Assembly (NCBI RefSeq): GCF_025751585.1
Contig: NZ_JAOWKX010000004.1
Span: 248,001 to 312,000, forward strand
Direction: 5' to 3'
Source: Fluctibacter corallii
Lineage (GTDB): Bacteria; Pseudomonadota; Gammaproteobacteria; Enterobacterales; Alteromonadaceae
DNA length: 64,000 nt
Part shown: one piece after another, positions 19,479 through 28,833 of the stretch
How the letters are laid out: the number at the start of each line of letters is the position of its first letter
Position numbering within the stretch: position 1 is the first letter of the stretch
Program-made: the position numbers and the translations under genes
Notes under the pieces: generated by a model
The model's database searches: none
The model's input: the letters and a program-made list of their open reading frames with translations, nothing else
Told to the model about the DNA's origin: nothing

Positions 19479-19821
19479 AAAGCTAATGCCCTAATAATGG
19501 GCAACAAAATTGTTGGCTATAATATTTAGGAACGTAAACAACCACCTGTTTTTATCCTAATTTATTAGCTTGTAAGCAAGCATTTTACCTAAGCCATTAA
19601 GATAGCACCTACACACACAGCGAGAACAGTGATAAGTGAAGGTAATAACCACCGCTTTTCTTTTTCACTTTCAATAGCGCGAGAGGGTAATTTCCCACCA
19701 TGCCCCAATTGGCACTTTCGCCACAAAATTGATTAACGAAAAGCTAATTTTCGGTATTTGCAGTATTAAAGTGTTTTAGTAAGTAATTGAGCTATCACTG
19801 ACCAACAACATTCATTGGTTA
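19479..19821. other. Low-complexity accessory intergenic region
   Basis: 343 bp between two orphan minus-strand genes. Apart from the 45-codon frame listed at 19589-19726, no gene, RNA or repeat was recognised. Confidence 0.4.
19589..19726 (-). CDS. Possible 45-residue small membrane protein
   Basis: A minus-strand frame starting TTG and encoding a polar N-terminus (WRKCQLGHGGKLPSRA), a charged ESEKEKR stretch and one hydrophobic helix (LLPSLITVLAVCVGAILMA) before a TAG stop. The charged-then-hydrophobic layout is protein-like, but there is no clear ribosome site. It could be a gene remnant. Confidence 0.25.
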   Translation of the reverse strand: MWRKCQLGHGGKLPSRAIESEKEKRWLLPSLITVLAVCVGAILMA

Positions 19822-20133
19822 TCATCCTATTTGAATTGAATCGTTATTTCGACTAATTTCAAAGATCTTTTGAATAGCTACGTTGGATCTGGCTCTGGGC
19901 AATCCTATATCTGAATTGATCAATATTTTTATTTGAGCATTTTCAGACGCTTTCAATGAAACAAGCACTTCATCATATGCACCAAATTTCTTGGGATAAT
20001 CATATGGTTTTTGCTCATCTAAAAAGTACATTTGAATATTTTTATCTTTCCTTTGAACGCTAGAGAGCACACCTGTGATTTGTATTAGAGAAGCTCTATC
20101 TGGAAGTTTGTCATTAATAGGGAAGTGGACCAA
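19822..20133 (-). CDS. Hypothetical protein, possibly truncated
   Basis: A 103-residue soluble frame, probably beta-rich (LIQITGVLSSVQRKDKNIQMYFLDE). It begins with TTG and a stop codon lies only 3 codons further upstream, so no signal or membrane segment can precede it. It has the look of an extracytoplasmic domain that has lost its membrane anchors. No family recognised; possible remnant. Confidence 0.4.
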   Translation of the reverse strand: MVHFPINDKLPDRASLIQITGVLSSVQRKDKNIQMYFLDEQKPYDYPKKFGAYDEVLVSLKASENAQIKILINSDIGLPRARSNVAIQKIFEISRNNDSIQIG

Positions 20134-20306
20134 TCCAAGTATCTAGCTCGTTGATTTACCCCGAATAGACTTACTTTTTTACAATTTAGCTAGCCATTTT
20201 TACTAAAGGTTGTGACTTTTCGTGTTCGATTCGATTAGACTGCTTCAGTTGTATATTTTGTTCAAAGAAGTCGGATAGAGCTTCTATTATAGAAATTGGG
20301 AATAAG

Positions 20307-22373
20307 ATGAAAAAACTAACGTTACTCGCAGCAAGTGTCTCTTTGGCGCTTGGATTAACTGCATGCTCACCTCAACCGTCAGACCAATCAAAAACAGATG
20401 TGTCACAGCAACAAACTAAATCGTTGGAGTCTGGTGTTGATCTTAGTGCGGTGAAAGACAGCGTACGTGCTCAAGATGATTTTTTCCAGCATGTGAATGG
20501 TGCATGGTTAGATAAAACCGAGATTCCAGCGGATAAATCGAGTTATGGTATGTTCCATACTTTATATGATGACACGCAAGAAAATTTAAAAGCCCTGATT
20601 CAGGAAGCGGCAAATGCGGGTGAAAATGCCGAAGCAAACGCGCAAAAGCTTGGTGCGATGTATAACAGCTACATGAATGAAGTATTGGCGAATGAGCTTG
20701 GCATTAAGCCAATTCAATCAGAATTGGATACCATCCGCTCAGTTGACTCTTACAAAGGCGTAGCTCAACAAATGGGGATGCTTAACCGTATTGGTGTAGA
20801 CGCGCCTTTTGGCTTCTTTGTTTATCCTGATGCGCAAGACCCAACTAAATATGGCCTCTGGCTTTACCAAAGCGGCCTGACGTTACCAGACCGAGATTAT
20901 TATTTTAAGGAAGAAGACAAATACGTTCAGTTCCGTGAAGAAACGGTTAAGTACATGGCCGATATGCTTAAAATGGCAGGCCATGAGTCACCTGAACAAG
21001 CTGCCAATGCAGTATTTGATCTTGAAAAACGCATTGCTGAAAAGCATTTGTCTCGTGTAGAAAGTCGTGATGCTGAAAAGAATTACAACAAGCGTAGTGC
21101 CACAGAGGTCAACGCTTTATTAGGTGATTTTGATTTTGCTACCTATGCGAAAGCGGTAAGCGTCGATCACGCTGACAATCTTATTGTTCGCCAATTACCT
21201 TACTTTGAATCTTTCTCTGAATTATTCAACAGCGCTGATGTGCAAACGTGGAAAGACTATATGACCTTTAAAACGGTCGATACTTATGCGTCTCAATTGA
21301 GCAGCGAATTTGTTGATCGCTCGTTTGCATTTCACAGTACAACATTGAATGGCATTCCGGAGCAGCGCCCACGTTGGAAGCGTGCTGTGGCAGCCACAAG
21401 CGGCACATTGGGTGAAGTGTTAGGGCAGCAGTATGTAGCGAAGCACTTTACGCCAGAAGCAAAAGCAAAGATGGATCAGCTGGTTCAGAATCTGATAAAA
21501 GCTTACGGAGAAAGCATTAAAGATCTAGAGTGGATGACAGCCGAAACGAAAGAAGCTGCATTGGAAAAGCTATCAAAATTCACTCCTAAAATTGGTTATC
21601 CAGACAAATGGCGCGACTACTCAGAGCTTGAACTAAATGAAGATGATTTAGTGGGCAATTACAAGCGCGCTCGTGAGTTCGAGCATGTGTATGAAACCAG
21701 CCGTATTGGTGAAGACGTTGATCCAGCTGATTGGGGCATGTCGCCTCAAACGGTTAACGCATACTATAGCCCGACGCGCAATGAAATCGTTTTCCCAGCG
21801 GGTATCTTGCAACCTCCATTCTTTAATATGTCAGCAGATGATGCGGTTAACTATGGCGCAATTGGCGCGGTAATTGGACATGAAATTGGTCATGGATTTG
21901 ACGACCAAGGCTCTAAGTACGATGGTGATGGAAATCTGCGTAGCTGGTGGAGTGAGGAAGATCGAAACGCCTTCGATGCACGTGGGAAGAAACTTGTTGA
22001 GCAGTTTAATCAGTTTGAGCCAATTGAAGGCCTTAAGGTAAATGGTGAGCTAACGCTAGGCGAAAACATCGGCGATCTTGCTGGTGCAACTATTGGCTAT
22101 CGCGCTTATAAGATGTCACTAAATGGTGAGCCTGCTCCAGTGATAGAGGGACTGACAGGCGATCAGAGATTCTTTATGGGATACGCGCAAATTTGGCGTG
22201 GTAAGTACCGTGAAGACGCATTACGTTCTCGTTTATTAAGCGATCCGCACTCTCCAGGCGAGTACCGCGTTAACGGTATCGTCGGTAACGTTGATGCGTT
22301 CTATGAAGCATTTGACGTGAAAGAAGGCGATGGTATGTACATCAAACCAGAAGATCGTGTGAAGATCTGGTAA
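20307..22373 (+). CDS. pepO: M13-family (neprilysin/PepO-like) zinc endopeptidase lipoprotein
   Basis: A 688-residue metallopeptidase. The signal peptide ends in the lipobox LTAC at about residues 17-20, so it is exported and lipidated. The zinc motif HEIGH is at 525-529 followed by GFDDQGSKYDGDG, with the third ligand in GENIGDLAGA near residue 587. The NAYYSPTRNEIVFPAGILQPPFF block is the M13 substrate-binding region. It degrades small peptides in the periplasm. It stands alone between accessory genes and has its own terminator. Confidence 0.93.
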   Translation: MKKLTLLAASVSLALGLTACSPQPSDQSKTDVSQQQTKSLESGVDLSAVKDSVRAQDDFFQHVNGAWLDKTEIPADKSSYGMFHTLYDDTQENLKALIQEAANAGENAEANAQKLGAMYNSYMNEVLANELGIKPIQSELDTIRSVDSYKGVAQQMGMLNRIGVDAPFGFFVYPDAQDPTKYGLWLYQSGLTLPDRDYYFKEEDKYVQFREETVKYMADMLKMAGHESPEQAANAVFDLEKRIAEKHLSRVESRDAEKNYNKRSATEVNALLGDFDFATYAKAVSVDHADNLIVRQLPYFESFSELFNSADVQTWKDYMTFKTVDTYASQLSSEFVDRSFAFHSTTLNGIPEQRPRWKRAVAATSGTLGEVLGQQYVAKHFTPEAKAKMDQLVQNLIKAYGESIKDLEWMTAETKEAALEKLSKFTPKIGYPDKWRDYSELELNEDDLVGNYKRAREFEHVYETSRIGEDVDPADWGMSPQTVNAYYSPTRNEIVFPAGILQPPFFNMSADDAVNYGAIGAVIGHEIGHGFDDQGSKYDGDGNLRSWWSEEDRNAFDARGKKLVEQFNQFEPIEGLKVNGELTLGENIGDLAGATIGYRAYKMSLNGEPAPVIEGLTGDQRFFMGYAQIWRGKYREDALRSRLLSDPHSPGEYRVNGIVGNVDAFYEAFDVKEGDGMYIKPEDRVKIW

Positions 22374-22400
22374 TTGTGCGAACTTGAGTTTATATAGTGA

Positions 22401-22430
22401 AAAACGGCGCGAATGCGCCGTTTTTATTTT
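22401..22430 (+). terminator. Terminator after the M13 peptidase
   Basis: AACGGCGC, a GAAT loop and GCGCCGTT form an 8-bp stem followed by TTTTATTTT. Confidence 0.9.
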
Positions 22431-22459
22431 CAGTCCTAATCCTCTATTTATCTCGGTTT

Positions 22460-23554
22460 TTATAAGGTCAAGGCTTTTGTGAATAATGTCAGGCGCTCAA
22501 CGCAAGGTGTCTTTTGTAAATAGGTGTCACTCCATAAACTGACTACTCTGCTGTTTTGCCGGAGTGTTTTAGCGTTACGTGCGTATAGTTGCCCTAAACT
22601 TTCGTTAAAATTCGCATAGGCGATGCGAGGGTAGTTCTCGTAGTCGATAGGGGGGAGTTTTTTTGTCAGTCTTGATGCATCAATATTACTTTTGATGTTG
22701 TTGACTACCGCAGAAACTTGATTCAAGTCTTCGTCGGTTAATAAATGCTCAGGGTTCATATTGCCTAACCCAAAGTCATCTTCCCTGACTAAATTTAAGT
22801 AGGTATTCAACGCCATTGTATCAAGGCGTTGTAGTCCATATTCTACCAAAGCAAGTGCGGTAATAAGGTGACGCTTGGTTTCTTGGTTTACCTCTTGATT
22901 TTTCTCATATTCGAATCTGGCCCGCATTAGAGCGTCTAATACAAGCGTTTGTAACCCAAAGCTAGTATCTCCTAGTACCAGTAGTACACTTGCCGCATCA
23001 CTCTTTACTTCAATCTCAGCATCCTTACGCTGGATTAACGTAGTTAACGCCAATTTGTCATTTTGGTTTGCTAACCTTTTAAGCTCGTCAAGGCTGGCTT
23101 CTTCATACGGCCTAACATGTTCATGATTGAGGCCAGGTTTATCGAATATTCGAACCTCCTCCCCCAGATCTAAATCGATAAAAGCCACGCCTCTCTCAAG
23201 CAGCCATTCGCCTCTTTCTTGCTGAGCACGATAAAAATCTTGTTCTGATAAATCTTCAGCGGCAACACACCATTCGTCGTCATAATGCATTTTTTTATGG
23301 GACGTGGGGCCAGCCTGTACATTCACATCACTATTGTGAGACATGAATAATGACGTGTCGTGCTTAGCTGTATCTGCAGTGTTAGGCGTGGCGCGTACCG
23401 CTTCACCTTTATTTTCAAGCAATGACGTGCTGTTAGGGCTTGTTCCCTCATGGGGTGTGGTATCAGTGGCTTCAATACTATCAAAATATGATACGAAGCA
23501 ATAGATGCCGACCAGCACCACAGTTGAAATGATTAACGAGCGTTTTATTTCCAT
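22460..23554 (-). CDS. Tandem paralog A, signal-anchored protein of unknown function
   Basis: A 364-residue protein with an N-terminal hydrophobic segment (residues 7-23), a Thr/Ser/Asn-rich linker to about residue 85, and a soluble, mainly helical domain. It is nearly identical to its neighbour (start 24869) over about residues 85-177, including CVAAEDLSEQDFYRAQQERG, and again at the end (NAKTLRQNSRVVSLWSDTYL), but differs widely at about 178-320. A few cysteines (CVAAED, TPC) could pair. No catalytic motif seen; the helical part might be a repeat scaffold. GAAGGA precedes the ATG. Confidence 0.75.
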   Translation of the reverse strand: MEIKRSLIISTVVLVGIYCFVSYFDSIEATDTTPHEGTSPNSTSLLENKGEAVRATPNTADTAKHDTSLFMSHNSDVNVQAGPTSHKKMHYDDEWCVAAEDLSEQDFYRAQQERGEWLLERGVAFIDLDLGEEVRIFDKPGLNHEHVRPYEEASLDELKRLANQNDKLALTTLIQRKDAEIEVKSDAASVLLVLGDTSFGLQTLVLDALMRARFEYEKNQEVNQETKRHLITALALVEYGLQRLDTMALNTYLNLVREDDFGLGNMNPEHLLTDEDLNQVSAVVNNIKSNIDASRLTKKLPPIDYENYPRIAYANFNESLGQLYARNAKTLRQNSRVVSLWSDTYLQKTPCVERLTLFTKALTL

Positions 23555-23627
23555 ATTATTTTTTCCTTCGCAGCGTTAAGGGGAGACTAGCCGCCACCCC
23601 TTACCCAATAAACTACCTTTATTTTTA
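23555..23627 (-). repeat. Duplicated 73-bp leader, copy A
   Basis: Identical in 72 of 73 positions to 24870-24942. It carries the ribosome site GAAGGA and, just upstream, the inverted repeat AAGGGG/CCCCTT with a 13-nt loop. The copies lie exactly 1315 bp apart, the same offset as the two genes. Confidence 0.9.
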
Positions 23628-23774
23628 ACGGTATCTTAGTAATGTTAATTACGAAATGAACTGGAGTAACTTTATTACTGTGTATCGTTACCAAGAAAGA
23701 GTAAGGCGATCCCAGTCGTTGGTGGCGCTCAATATTGGTCTAATAAGGTATGAATTAAGTGTTTATGTACCTAT

Positions 23775-24869
23775 TCAACCTCTTTTTATGCCTTTATAGA
23801 TCAATGTTATTCGCTCAATGCAAGGTGTCTTTTTTAAGTAGGTGTCACTCCATAAACTGACTACTCTGCTGTTTTGCCTGAGTGTTTTAGCGTTAAGTCC
23901 GTATATTAGCGCTAACCTTTCGTTAAAATTTGCATAGGCAATGCGAGGGTAGTCTTCATTCTCAATGGGGGATAGTTTTATTTGCGCTCTATATTTATTA
24001 ATGAAATTTCTAATGTTTGAGCTGGCATTTGCTACCTTGGCCAATTCTTCGTCATTCAAAACGTATTCAGGAGCCAGATCACCCAAGTAACCCGTATCCT
24101 CATCTACGTAGCGAAGGTAGGTCTCTAATGCGTGAGTATCTAGTCTTTGTAAACCATACTCAACATAACCAAGCGCCCCAATCAAATGACGTTTTACAGT
24201 TTCTGTTATCCGACCTTGATCTTGAAACTCAACGTCTGCTTTGTTGAGTGCATTTTGTGTAAGATATTGGAGGCCAAAGCTTGTATCTCCCAATATGAGC
24301 AATTGCTCTGCTGCGGCTACCCGCTCGGAAATACTAAAATCCTTACGCTGGATTAACGTAGTTAACGCCAATTTGTCATTTCGGTTTGCTAACCTTTTAA
24401 GCTCGTCAAGGCTGGCTTCTTCATACGGCCTAACATGTTCATGATTGAGGCCAGGTTTATCGAATATACGAACCTCTTCCCCCAGATCTAAATCGATAAA
24501 AGCCACGCCTCTCTCAAGCAGCCATTCGCCTCTTTCTTGCTGAGCACGATAAAAATCTTGTTCTGATAAATCTTCAGCGGCAACACACCATTCGTCGTCA
24601 TAATGCATTTTTTTATGGGACGTGGGGCTGGCCTTTACATTCACATCATTATTGTGAGACATGAATAATGATGTGTCGTGCTTAGCTGTATCTGCAGTGT
24701 TAGGCGTGGCGTATACCGCTTCACCTTTACTTTCAAGCAATGACGTGCTGTTAGGGCTTGTTCCCTCATGGGGTGTGATATCAGTGGTTTCAGTATTGTC
24801 GTATGATATTAAGTAATAGATGCCGACCAGCACCAAAGTTGAAATGATTAACGAGCGTTTTATTTCCAT
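23775..24869 (-). CDS. Tandem paralog B, signal-anchored protein of unknown function
   Basis: Same 364-residue length and plan as paralog A: signal anchor at residues 7-23, polar linker, near-identical block at about 85-177, a diverged middle and a conserved C-terminal block ending KKTPC. It lies upstream of A with about 220 bp between them. The mosaic of near-identical and diverged segments points to duplication followed by gene conversion. Function unknown. Confidence 0.75.
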   Translation of the reverse strand: MEIKRSLIISTLVLVGIYYLISYDNTETTDITPHEGTSPNSTSLLESKGEAVYATPNTADTAKHDTSLFMSHNNDVNVKASPTSHKKMHYDDEWCVAAEDLSEQDFYRAQQERGEWLLERGVAFIDLDLGEEVRIFDKPGLNHEHVRPYEEASLDELKRLANRNDKLALTTLIQRKDFSISERVAAAEQLLILGDTSFGLQYLTQNALNKADVEFQDQGRITETVKRHLIGALGYVEYGLQRLDTHALETYLRYVDEDTGYLGDLAPEYVLNDEELAKVANASSNIRNFINKYRAQIKLSPIENEDYPRIAYANFNERLALIYGLNAKTLRQNSRVVSLWSDTYLKKTPCIERITLIYKGIKRG

Positions 24870-24942
24870 ATTATTTTTTCCTTCGCAGCGTTAAGGGGAG
24901 ACTAGCCGTCACCCCTTACCCAATAAACTACCTTTATTTTTA
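24870..24942 (-). repeat. Duplicated 73-bp leader, copy B
   Basis: Partner of 23555-23627 (one mismatch). The AAGGGG/CCCCTT hairpin right before the ribosome site could control translation of both paralogs in the same way. Confidence 0.9.
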
Positions 24943-25287
24943 TCAGCGCTATTGTAACGCTAATAAACAGCAAATTGATGATTGTTTAGTCCATGAGCAT
25001 TAAGTTTTACCCTGAAAACAGCTCTGAAGTGCCACTTCAATCTTGAGCATAATGTTAAAGCTTCCAGAAAAATTGAACCTGAGGCGGCTAGATGGTGAAA
25101 GTTTACTACGCTTGTAATGTTTTGATTAGATTAACTAGCTGTGAAAAATAAGGTGTCTAATTCAAATCTGCCGATAGTTAGAATTCACAGAAAATGAGAA
25201 ATTAAGATAATGAATGCAAACTGTTTAGCAATAGGCATTAAACTTAAGATTCAACGAAATAACTTATCAAAACACACTAATATCGTA
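24943..25287. other. AT-rich intergenic region
   Basis: 345 bp between paralog B and the ankyrin-like gene. It presumably holds the promoter of paralog B and the 3' end of the ankyrin-like transcript. No gene, repeat or clear promoter recognised. Confidence 0.4.
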
Positions 25288-26181
25288 TTAAATATCAATA
25301 ATACCTTGGCCAACCAATTGATTATAAACAGGGATGTTTTCTTGTTGTATCTCATTCAATAAAGCCGAATGCTGATGTGTAAATTTAGCTCCGTTATTTA
25401 CCAGCGTAGATATGTAGTACATGCAGTCACTATCAGTTTTACACAATGTTAACGCATAGAAAAGCGAGTCTTGGGAAGTCTGTTCAATTTGAACATTAAC
25501 GCCATGCGATATGAGATAGTCAAACACACCTCTAGAAGCTTGTGTTTTCAATGCATGGGTTACGCCATTATTGAATTCTATATCTATAGCATGAATGTCT
25601 AAGCCTAATGGTATCAGCGCCTTCAACAATGCCACATTATCTGTAATCGCTAATACGGCAACCGACTGAGCAACAAATGTTGCGCCTTTATCCAGTAATT
25701 GTTTAATCGTTTTGATAGGAGCATCGTGAATAAGCGCTTGCTGCAGGGCTAAATCTAACAATTGTTGATCCATCAAACTCACAGCATCTGCAGCCTCCAT
25801 AAACGCGTTCCAATCCTTGTTACTGGCATTTTTGGTTAGCTGTATTAAGGAAGGCATCATCTTTTGTACATCTTCTTTTTCTTTGTTAGATAAAGAGTCA
25901 AGGTTTAAAGGATGGCGAGGTGTAGAATTGCTTGAATGAACACCTGACTCCAGCTCTTGGTATTCATGTGTAGGTTTAATCGCTATGTTTGTATTTTTTT
26001 CTACTACAGGCAAGTACAAATCATTTGAAATACTTTTTTGTCTTTCATCCACCTGTTCCGCTTTCGAGACTAGCTTACTCTGTGTTGTAACATCTTTCGT
26101 AGAGGGTTCAAAAAAGCCCGCTAAATATGCCGCAAACATACCTAGAGCAACCATGACTACCATTAAAATAAAACTTTTCAT
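25288..26181 (-). CDS. Membrane-anchored ankyrin-repeat-like protein
   Basis: A 297-residue protein with one N-terminal membrane segment (FILMVVMVALGMFAAYLAGFF), a low-complexity linker and a C-terminal helical-repeat region. Repeats resembling ankyrin units include IKTIKQLLDKGATF, VALLKALIPLGLDIHAID and GVFDYLISHGVNVQIE. The start at 26181 is chosen for its AAGGA ribosome site and because the signal anchor then begins immediately; the frame is open further upstream. Ankyrin proteins bind other proteins; the partner is unknown. Confidence 0.7.
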   Translation of the reverse strand: MKSFILMVVMVALGMFAAYLAGFFEPSTKDVTTQSKLVSKAEQVDERQKSISNDLYLPVVEKNTNIAIKPTHEYQELESGVHSSNSTPRHPLNLDSLSNKEKEDVQKMMPSLIQLTKNASNKDWNAFMEAADAVSLMDQQLLDLALQQALIHDAPIKTIKQLLDKGATFVAQSVAVLAITDNVALLKALIPLGLDIHAIDIEFNNGVTHALKTQASRGVFDYLISHGVNVQIEQTSQDSLFYALTLCKTDSDCMYYISTLVNNGAKFTHQHSALLNEIQQENIPVYNQLVGQGIIDI

Positions 26182-26378
26182 TGAAACATCCTTTTCAACA
26201 TATCCACATACAATGCCAACGCCTGCGGCAAGAGCAAAATTGAAAGTTTCCAATTGCATTTTGGCGTGAAATAAATAAACCAGCCTTCTCCATCGTAGTT
26301 ATCGTCATAGCCAGAACCTAGAGGAGGGGCCAGGATAGTATACTTACCTTTATTTTTGGTCAATATTTTTATCGAGGT

Positions 26379-27062
26379 GTGAGCGTGAATAAGGAAATAG
26401 CGTCAGTAGTTAAGGAATTCTATGCAAGGTTTTTCAGAGTTGATGCAATTTTGCTATTCGGCTCCCATCAGGAAAAGGCTCGGTTTGATATAGATGTTTT
26501 AGTTTTGACAAATGGAAAGGTGTTTAGACGAGATGTACTCATGTTTGGGGAAACCCCGCTAGATGTGACTGCCATAGATGTTAACTCATTGAAGCGGTTT
26601 ATGCAGAATAAAACTCGCGAATGGTTGATGATTGTAAATACCGGCACTGTAATTTTAGACTGAAAAGAAATCGTAGCTGAGCTAAAACGCGATAGTGAAG
26701 TATTAATTCAACAAGGTGCTGCAGAAATTTCAGAGCCGGGTTTGAGGGCTTATTTATTTAGATGCCAGTCTTATATATCAAAGATTGAACGTGCTACTAA
26801 TGAATTAGAGCAACAATTTTTAAAGGCAGAGTTATTAAAAATCGCTGTCGATTTAGTTTACAAAGTTAACCGTTTTTGGTTTGATGACAGGCTAGAAAAG
26901 TTGCTTTCTCAGGCGTTAGATTGTGGGCTTCTTCTCTCAGAGGATGAATATAAGCAAACAGACACTTTTTTAACGGTAGTGAATGAAAAAGTTAGAGGCA
27001 TTCAGTTAGAGTATTCGGTTGAAATGCAAGGAAATATGAAACAGCGAACCTTTGGAATGTGA
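26379..27062 (+). pseudogene. Nucleotidyltransferase-domain gene split by an in-frame TGA
   Basis: One reading frame of about 227 codons is interrupted only by TGA at 26661-26663; both halves are in the same frame with coding-like sequence across the gap (KEIVAELKRDSEVLIQQGAAE follows the stop). The N-terminal half has the MNT-type motif GSHQEKARFDIDV with metal-binding aspartates at residues 37 and 39. The C-terminal half is helical (AELLKIAVDLVYKVNRFW), like the HEPN- or kanamycin-nucleotidyltransferase-type partner domains. The start is GTG at 26379 or 26385 (GAGG upstream of the latter). It could be a nonsense mutation, sequencing error or two separate proteins. Confidence 0.65.
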
Positions 27063-27088
27063 CCCTACTTTTGATAGCCTTGTACGCG

Positions 27089-28621
27089 TTACCCTTCTTT
27101 TACCACAATGCCCACTGCGGTTATTTGTTCCATTTCTCGTTGTAAGTCAGCAGAGAAAATCGGTTTGGTGTCTAACCAACCCTCTGGAAATGTGAGGGTG
27201 AGTGTATCTTTCTTGGCGGATGCGATGATGTCTGGGAGTAAGTCATCTTGTCGCTTGATATTTAACAATACGCCGATGCGCAACATTGCTATAAGTTTTG
27301 CAACACATTCAAAGGTGTAGTGGGTAAACTCAGGAATATCGGCGCTTCGTATTTTTTTACGATGAAAGCGCACCAGAATCGATAAAAGGGCCTGCTGCTC
27401 TTGATTAAATCCAGGCATGTCGACATTCTGGATGATGTATCCTGAGTGTCTTTGCACGCCTTGTGAGTTGATTTGCAAGCCAATTTCGTGCAAAAGCGCT
27501 GCCCAGCCAAGCATACTGCGATGCTCTTTCGTATTAATGTCCCACGCTTTAGCGCATTGGTCAAAGATTGACATGGTGGTTTTTAATACGCGGTTGGCCT
27601 GCGCGGTGTCTACATCATATCGAGTCGCCAAACTCTCTGCCGTGCGAACGCGAATATCTGGGCGAGAGAGTTGCTCTTCCATTTCATATATCACCCCTTC
27701 GCGCAGTGCGGCTGGTGAGTATTCTAGTGACGTTATCTCTAAACTCTTAAATGCCGCTGTCAGAATAGCGATACCTGCTGCCAGCACGCCACGGCGATCT
27801 TCACTGAGTGCTTCAAACTCAAGTTTATCGCTGTGACCAGCGTCACAGCAGACTTTAATCAGATTTTGTAAGTCTTTGTAGGTGACCTTTAAATCAAGTG
27901 GGTTGTCTTTAAGTTCTTGAACCAGAATGGTGATAATTTTGGCCGTGCCTGATGTTGCAATGCAAGATTGCCAACCGACAGCGCGATATTTTTCGTCAAT
28001 TAATTCAAGCTCTTGTTGTGCTGCTGTGATGGCTTTATCAAATGCTTTTTTCTTAATTTCACCCTGTTTGAAAAAACGTTTGGTGTAACTGACACAGCCC
28101 ATTTGCAAGCTTCTTAACAACTTAGTTTCTAGGCTTTCACCGATGATAAACTCGGTAGACCCACCACCAATATCAATGACTAAACGCTTGCCGCTAACAT
28201 GGCTAGTATGGGCAACACCGTTATAGATTAAGCGCGCTTCTTCAGTGCCAGAAATGATTTCGATAGGGTACGGTAATATGTCGCGCGCGGCCTTGATAAA
28301 CACTTTGGCATTCTTAGCTTTACGTAAGGTGTAGGTGGCAACAATGCGAACGGAATCGGGTTCAAAACCGGATATACTGTCTGCAATAATTTTGAGGGTC
28401 GCCAAACCGCGCTCAATGGCTTCATCTGACAAAATACCATTTTCGTCTAACCCTTCTGCTAGGCGAACGCGCTGTTTTACTTTATGTAAAATTTGTACTG
28501 ACCCAGCAACAATACGGGCCACCACAAGGTGGAAACTATTTGAACCTATATCGAGCGCCGCCACTTTGGTGGTGTGGCGTGGTTCAAGATTTTCTAAAAC
28601 AGATTCTGGGTTGGGCATCAA
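27089..28621 (-). CDS. ppx: Exopolyphosphatase (Ppx/GppA family)
   Basis: A 510-residue enzyme of the actin-like ATPase fold that removes phosphate from polyphosphate ends, and possibly from pppGpp. N-terminal block ALDIGSNSFHLVVARI, the catalytic region around ATYTLRKAKN and SGTEEARLIYNGV, the IDIGGGSTEFIIG glycine-rich loop, and the C-terminal helical HD-like part (LLHEIGLQINSQGVQRHSGYI). It lies downstream of ppk on the same strand, 212 bp away, so the pair makes and breaks polyphosphate. Confidence 0.93.
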   Translation of the reverse strand: MMPNPESVLENLEPRHTTKVAALDIGSNSFHLVVARIVAGSVQILHKVKQRVRLAEGLDENGILSDEAIERGLATLKIIADSISGFEPDSVRIVATYTLRKAKNAKVFIKAARDILPYPIEIISGTEEARLIYNGVAHTSHVSGKRLVIDIGGGSTEFIIGESLETKLLRSLQMGCVSYTKRFFKQGEIKKKAFDKAITAAQQELELIDEKYRAVGWQSCIATSGTAKIITILVQELKDNPLDLKVTYKDLQNLIKVCCDAGHSDKLEFEALSEDRRGVLAAGIAILTAAFKSLEITSLEYSPAALREGVIYEMEEQLSRPDIRVRTAESLATRYDVDTAQANRVLKTTMSIFDQCAKAWDINTKEHRSMLGWAALLHEIGLQINSQGVQRHSGYIIQNVDMPGFNQEQQALLSILVRFHRKKIRSADIPEFTHYTFECVAKLIAMLRIGVLLNIKRQDDLLPDIIASAKKDTLTLTFPEGWLDTKPIFSADLQREMEQITAVGIVVKEG

Positions 28622-28833
28622 TCGCCGTCACTCTTTTATTCGCAACCAAATTGGCAGTGATAAAAACGCGGTATCACGAATCTTGTGTTTTATCTGCACG
28701 GGTGCAGATAATATTTACACATGTTTGCCCAAAATCTCGGTTAGCATATTGAATTTACAACAATATTTATAATACGAAACCTCTGCGATTATGCCAGAGA
28801 TTTCGTCATTTAAATTTTTAAGGGAATGATATT

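Noticed and set aside
26661..26663. TGA as selenocysteine codon
   Set aside because: Nucleotidyltransferases are not known selenoproteins, and no obvious SECIS-like hairpin was seen directly after the TGA; a nonsense mutation is simpler.
28335..28772. 145-codon plus-strand frame opposite the ppx start
   Set aside because: Overlaps the highly conserved N-terminus of ppx; no domain or ribosome site.
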